Shown: positions 38,982 to 42,016 of the stretch, in pieces
Position numbering within the stretch: position 1 is the first letter of the stretch
Layout: each line of letters begins with the position of its first letter
NCBI GenBank assembly: GCA_002502295.1
Contig: DANX01000042.1
Coordinates: 1 to 42,016, forward strand
DNA from: Euryarchaeota archaeon UBA561
Lineage (GTDB): Archaea; Thermoplasmatota; Poseidoniia; Poseidoniales; Poseidoniaceae
DNA: 42,016 nt
Direction: 5' to 3'
Translations under genes and position numbers: made by a program
Notes under the pieces: model-generated
The model's input: only the letters and a program-made list of their open reading frames with translations
Database searches by the model: none
What the model was told of the DNA's origin: nothing

Positions 38982-40445
38982 TCAGCCATCCAATGAACGG
39001 AGGGCATCGTCAACATCGGGGAGGCTTTCGGGCGCCTCCAATTCTGAAACGTGGACCGCCCGTTGTTCGCTGACCGGTTGTGGACCCTTCCCCACCAACC
39101 ACGCTTGCCAGGCATGGCTGCGTTCGGTGCGACGAAGTGTAAGTGGCTCCCAAAGAGGGTTCAAATCCACCTTCGCATCGTGCAGTGCTTTGACCTGAGT
39201 AGCAAAATGTTCCGGTGCAATTTCCTCCATCCGTATCATGAGTTCTCGCAGCCGACTACGCACAACTTCATCCCCGTCTTTCCATAGGTTGTGAAAAATA
39301 CCCCGGCTATCCGTTGGGTCGTATTGGATGTACTCCCTGAGGTTGGATACGATGTTCCTCCGGACAATCGCCAAGGGGTGTTCAACGAGTTGTTTCAAGC
39401 GGTCGGCCCACAATTCCTTATCCAGGTACCTCACATCTCCAACTGTCGCACTTGCTGCAGCGAGGACACCTTCATCCTCAGAGGACAACATATCGTCCAA
39501 AAACGGAAGAGCATCCCATGTGAGTCGACGAAAAAGGCGGGTAAGGACATCGGCCATGGCACGACGAACCAAGACGTCCTCTCGCTCGTGGAGTCGTTGA
39601 GCGAGTTGGTGGCCAAAATCCCGGTCGGCTTCTATGGCTTTGGCCAAGCAAAGGGTCACTTTGTTGGCAACTTCCGCTACAGGATCAGAGGCACGCCGAA
39701 GAAGGATGTCCTTGAGCCCAAGAGGTTCGATGAGCGGCTTTCGCTCAAGAAGCAGTCGCACCCATTCGAGAAGCAAAAGCCGGCGGTCCAAGTCCCCGTC
39801 TTCTAACCGTTCAAGGAGCCAACGGGCCGCTGTAACGCCATGGTCGTGAGCAACCACCGTGCTGGACATGCGTGGAACGGCCGCGTGAGGATTCCAATCC
39901 ATGTGTTGTGGCCCAGCATCGGGCTGCGTGTGCCACGTACCGGGTCGCTCAGCCAGGGCAATTGATTCCACGAGATGGTAGCCTTGGTGGACGGGTTGCC
40001 CGTAGGGCACGGTAGCTAAGCCGTTCAACAATGAGATGCTGAGCCACCACCGATCGGTATTGGGTGCGTGGGGATCAAAAGCCTGCGCTAACCAATCGGT
40101 AGCAATGTGGAACAACAAGCGATGAGCGACATCATCCATCCGTCGACGCAGCCACTTTTGATGGATTTCAAACGGGTCATCGCTCAAATTCATTCGGTGC
40201 GGGACAAGGAGCTCCACGACGGTGTTGAGGTGTCGGTCAAACATGCCGCGGTCAATGCTAAGGATGCCAAGTCCTTCTTCGAATAAACGGTGCGGAGACG
40301 TGGGGGGAATGGGGGGGAAATCTGGATCACTCATGGGTGGCTCTGGCAACGGCCATGCTTTCGTGCCCCGCTCAAGGGCCTCGACTAGTCCTGTTGCTAC
40401 GCGTTCAAACGCTGCGTCGGAGATTTTTGCTCGGCTCTTGCTCAC
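38982..40445 (-). CDS. HEAT-repeat-like helical protein, co-oriented with TFB
   Basis: About 487 residues, almost entirely helical and soluble. Pairs of amphipathic helices with the HEAT-type D-x-[VA]-x-x-[VA]-R pattern recur in the C-terminal two-thirds, for example DPVAEVANKVTLCLAKAIEA, EDVLVRRAMADVLTRLF, EDEGVLAAASATVGDV, and HPLAIVRRNIVSNLREYI. The N-terminal third is less regular with Pro-rich loops. A GTG start at 40445 is supported by a perfect AGGAGGT (plus-strand ACCTCCT at 40453-40459) seven bases upstream. It lies 39 bases downstream of the TFB gene on the same strand, so they may be co-transcribed. HEAT proteins are protein-protein scaffolds; a partner is not identified. Confidence 0.75.
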   Translation of the reverse strand: MSKSRAKISDAAFERVATGLVEALERGTKAWPLPEPPMSDPDFPPIPPTSPHRLFEEGLGILSIDRGMFDRHLNTVVELLVPHRMNLSDDPFEIHQKWLRRRMDDVAHRLLFHIATDWLAQAFDPHAPNTDRWWLSISLLNGLATVPYGQPVHQGYHLVESIALAERPGTWHTQPDAGPQHMDWNPHAAVPRMSSTVVAHDHGVTAARWLLERLEDGDLDRRLLLLEWVRLLLERKPLIEPLGLKDILLRRASDPVAEVANKVTLCLAKAIEADRDFGHQLAQRLHEREDVLVRRAMADVLTRLFRRLTWDALPFLDDMLSSEDEGVLAAASATVGDVRYLDKELWADRLKQLVEHPLAIVRRNIVSNLREYIQYDPTDSRGIFHNLWKDGDEVVRSRLRELMIRMEEIAPEHFATQVKALHDAKVDLNPLWEPLTLRRTERSHAWQAWLVGKGPQPVSEQRAVHVSELEAPESLPDVDDALRSLDG

Positions 40446-40452
40446 GCGGTTG

Positions 40453-40459
40453 ACCTCCT
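40453..40459 (-). promoter_or_regulatory. Strong Shine-Dalgarno site of the HEAT-like gene
   Basis: On the minus strand the sequence AGGAGGT precedes the GTG at 40445 by seven bases. It is the clearest ribosome-binding site in the window and fixes the non-ATG start. Confidence 0.8.
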
Positions 40460-40484
40460 GTTTCCCGCCGAATGCACGGTGGAA

Positions 40485-41411
40485 TCAAATGTCGAGCTCG
40501 ATGTTGAGGTTCTGAATCAGTTCCTTGTATCGGTTTCGAATGGTGACTTCAGTCACACCAGCAACTTCAGCAACTTCACGCTGTGTTCGCCGCTTTCCAC
40601 ACAACACAGAGGCGATGTAGATAATCGAAGCCGCAATACCTGTCGGTCCCCGGCCGCTGGTCAGTTCTTTTTCCTGAGCGGCTTTGATGAGTTCGTACGC
40701 TTTGGCTTCAACATCAGCGTCAAGGCCCAAGCCCGAGCAGAACCGAGAGATGTAGTCTTCTGGTCCTGTTGGCATGATTTTCATTTTCAATTCACGAACC
40801 ATAAATCGGTACGTGCGTCCAATTTCTTTGCGGCCCGTACGAGAGGCTTGCCCAATTTCGTCAAGGGTCCTCGGCACGCCACATTGACGGCATGCAGCAT
40901 AAAGGGACGCAGCGGCGACACCTTCGATGGACCGTCCACGGATCAACCGCTTGTCCACGGCTTTCTTGTAGTTCACAGCCGCTGCTTCGCGCACCGACTT
41001 CGGGAGTTCCAAACGGCTGGCCATTCGATCAAGTTCAGCGAGAGCCATGGCGAGATTGCGCTCCGTAGCGTTGCTGACGCGGCTCCGCTTCTGCCACTTT
41101 CGCATTCGGTAGAATTGGGAGCGGTATCGGGAATTGATGGTCTTCCCAGAGTAATCCTTGTTCTGCCAATCGATGTCCGTGGACAACCCTTTGTCGTGCA
41201 GCATCACGGTCATTGGTGCGCCTGTGCGGGCGCGCTGGTCGCCTTGTTCGGGTGAAAAGACACGCCATTCTGCACCTTGGTCGATGACGTTGTCTTCCAA
41301 CACCAACCCACAGTCGTCACAAACGACTTCTCCACGGGTCTCGTCTCTTGAGAGCGACCGGCTTGCGCATTCAGGGCATTTGACAATATCTTCGACTTGC
41401 TGTTCATCCAT
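40485..41411 (-). CDS. tfb: Transcription initiation factor B (TFB/TFIIB)
   Basis: Archaeal general transcription factor that binds TBP-TATA complexes and recruits RNA polymerase. 308 residues. The N-terminal zinc ribbon is CPEC (C12, C15) and CDDC (C31, C34). The B-finger/reader segment follows ([13 protein letters not shown] and a GLSTDI stretch). Two cyclin-like repeats cover about 115-195 and 210-300; the second ends with the [12 protein letters not shown] helix-turn-helix that reads the BRE. Start: an in-frame GTG at 41432 adds seven residues, but the ATG at 41411 fits the usual short N-terminus. Many archaea have several TFBs; whether this is the general or an alternative one cannot be told here. 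Confidence 0.96.
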   Translation of the reverse strand: MDEQQVEDIVKCPECASRSLSRDETRGEVVCDDCGLVLEDNVIDQGAEWRVFSPEQGDQRARTGAPMTVMLHDKGLSTDIDWQNKDYSGKTINSRYRSQFYRMRKWQKRSRVSNATERNLAMALAELDRMASRLELPKSVREAAAVNYKKAVDKRLIRGRSIEGVAAASLYAACRQCGVPRTLDEIGQASRTGRKEIGRTYRFMVRELKMKIMPTGPEDYISRFCSGLGLDADVEAKAYELIKAAQEKELTSGRGPTGIAASIIYIASVLCGKRRTQREVAEVAGVTEVTIRNRYKELIQNLNIELDI

Positions 41412-41429
41412 AGTAATCCCACACGTGTT

Positions 41430-41455
41430 CACATCGATGTGCGAACCTATTTAAC
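41430..41455 (-). promoter_or_regulatory. TFB promoter: TATA-like box with downstream palindrome
   Basis: On the minus strand TTAAATAGG (41447-41455) is a TATA-like box about 40 bases before the ATG at 41411, predicting a start near 41424. Between them lies CACATCGATGTG (41430-41441), a perfect 12-base palindrome, flanked by GTTC and GAAC. That is where a repressor would block initiation. A second, weaker TATA-like run (TATAAATA) lies further upstream at 41471-41478. The palindrome is seen; an operator role, perhaps for autoregulation, is inference. Confidence 0.5.
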
Positions 41456-41519
41456 CCCTTTTGGAATTGGTATTTATACTTGATGATTCGAATGGACGCC
41501 CGTTTCTATCAAGGCCGTG

Positions 41520-41542
41520 CGGGAGTAAAAAATCAACTCCCG
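41520..41542. repeat. Inverted repeat between the tfb and aconitase-like genes
   Basis: CGGGAGT (41520-41526) and ACTCCCG (41536-41542) form a perfect seven-base stem with the loop AAAAAATCA. It lies about 47 bases before the ATG at 41589 and past the TFB promoter. Possible operator for the aconitase-like gene. Confidence 0.4.
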
Positions 41543-41588
41543 AACCGATTATGAATGGTTGACCCCTGAACGGAGTTGAGGGGGGGAC

Positions 41589-42016
41589 ATGGGAAACACG
41601 AAACCGTCGGACCACATCTCACTCACCCCAGGAAAGCGCGTGCTCTTCCTCACCAAAGATTTGGAACTCATCAAGAAGCAACTCTACGAGGGCTTGAACC
41701 TGCAGATGAAGGATTTGAAGGTTGATGACCTCCTTGACGATATCAACACCGATGTCATGACACCTGCATGGGTCTGTTTTGACCACGACCCGGCTGAAAT
41801 TGCGAAAAATGCCTACGCTGGCCTCATGCACAATGGCCTTCGGGTGTTTCGAGAAAATGCTCTCAAGGACGGGAATTTTGAAGTGATTGTTTCAGGGCAA
41901 AGAAAAGGCACCGGTTCCAGCCGAGAAACCGCCGCCCAATGCGAACGATGGGCTGGCATTGGCATCGTTATCGCTGCGTCCTTCGCTCCCATCCACGAAC
42001 GGAACAACATCAACCT
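41589..42016 (+). CDS. Aconitase-family hydro-lyase, swivel domain first, C-terminus off the window
   Basis: The open frame of 142 codons runs from the ATG at 41589 to the window edge with no stop. It resembles the swivel (LeuD-like) domain in a fused aconitase/isopropylmalate dehydratase-like family in which the small domain comes first. Visible: KRVLFLTKDLELIKKQL near the start, INTDVMTPAWVC with the D-x-[IL]-[NS]-T-D pattern, and SGQRKGTGSSRETAAQ, the swivel motif G-x-G-S-S-R-E that contacts substrate. GIGIVIAASFAPIHERNNIN ends the visible part. The catalytic iron-sulfur domain with its three cysteines would lie off the right edge, so it cannot be checked. A GGGGGG run lies just before the ATG. 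Substrate unknown (aconitate, isopropylmalate or another). Confidence 0.85.
   Translation, partial: MGNTKPSDHISLTPGKRVLFLTKDLELIKKQLYEGLNLQMKDLKVDDLLDDINTDVMTPAWVCFDHDPAEIAKNAYAGLMHNGLRVFRENALKDGNFEVIVSGQRKGTGSSRETAAQCERWAGIGIVIAASFAPIHERNNIN

Noticed and set aside
39150..39172. GGGTTCAAATCC resembling a tRNA T-arm
   Set aside because: No matching anticodon or acceptor stem nearby, and the site is inside the HEAT-like coding sequence.
35640..41480. Shared ATACCAATT next to TATA-like runs at 35640-35648 (+) and near 41465-41473 (-)
   Set aside because: Nine bases shared by two AT-rich promoters is weak; it may be a promoter element, but two cases are not enough.
1..42016. CRISPR array, insertion sequence, prophage or integrated element
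   Set aside because: I saw no regularly spaced repeats, transposase, integrase or attachment-site pair by reading; codon style is uniform throughout.

Overview
The window looks like a chromosomal segment of an archaeon, most likely a planktonic marine euryarchaeon of the Marine Group II / Poseidoniales type. The archaeal evidence in the sequence is a zinc-ribbon, two-cyclin-fold TFB, a 4-phosphopantoate--beta-alanine ligase of the archaeal CoA route, a probable KEOPS Pcc1 subunit, a THEP1 NTPase, and genes that start about 25 bases after TATA-like boxes with no leader. Genes inside operons often have Shine-Dalgarno sites instead. Many metabolic genes look bacterial in type (class II fumarase, ATP-PEPCK, bacterial-type topoisomerase IB, GPx, cyclophilin), which fits that group. 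The lineage call is an inference from gene content; no rRNA is present to settle it. Coding density is very high, genes alternate strand often, and I saw no tRNA, rRNA, CRISPR array or insertion sequence. No gene-free stretch exceeds 300 bases.

Layout. 1-2882 (-) is one very long multi-pass membrane protein that runs off the left edge. 3055-9292 carries pckA, a DEAD-box helicase with an R/N/G-rich tail, an NAD(P)-binding epimerase-like protein, glutathione peroxidase, a cyclophilin and an isoaspartyl peptidase. 9328-12182 has topoisomerase IB and a fumarase with an N-terminal ribbon-helix-helix (RHH) DNA-binding domain. 12303-15032 is a tight four-gene operon: an SPFH/band-7 protein, a small RHH protein and two paralogous membrane proteins. 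15041-17686 (-) is PEP synthase. 17774-23161 holds a beta-propeller, an NTF2-like protein, a membrane protein with a carboxypeptidase-regulatory-like domain, HflX, Pcc1-like, DCC-family and ExoIII genes. 23195-27242 has a FAD oxidoreductase, nadC, the pantothenate-route ligase and a beta-decarboxylating dehydrogenase. 27418-29793 is a cluster of four unknown genes, three of them small membrane proteins. 29829-31857 is a sugar-nucleotide/GtrA operon. 31820-32559 (-) pairs glutaredoxin with DUF2237. 32655-36669 has two TerB-like genes, an orphan adenine-type DNA methyltransferase, THEP1 and a small membrane protein. 36729-42016 has gcvH, RNase HI, a GalU-like enzyme, a small membrane protein, a HEAT-like protein co-oriented with TFB, and the start of a swivel-first aconitase-family enzyme.

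Themes. PckA, PEP synthase and fumarase point to a heterotroph that makes PEP from C4 acids and pyruvate. GPx, glutaredoxin, ExoIII and the DCC protein suggest oxidative-stress handling in an aerobic, sunlit habitat. Two nucleotidyltransferases, a short UDP-glucose-dehydrogenase-like protein and GtrA suggest surface glycan synthesis. The least ordinary items are the RHH-fumarase fusion, the SPFH-RHH-twin-membrane-protein operon, the bacterial-type topoisomerase IB and the four-gene membrane/coiled-coil cluster.
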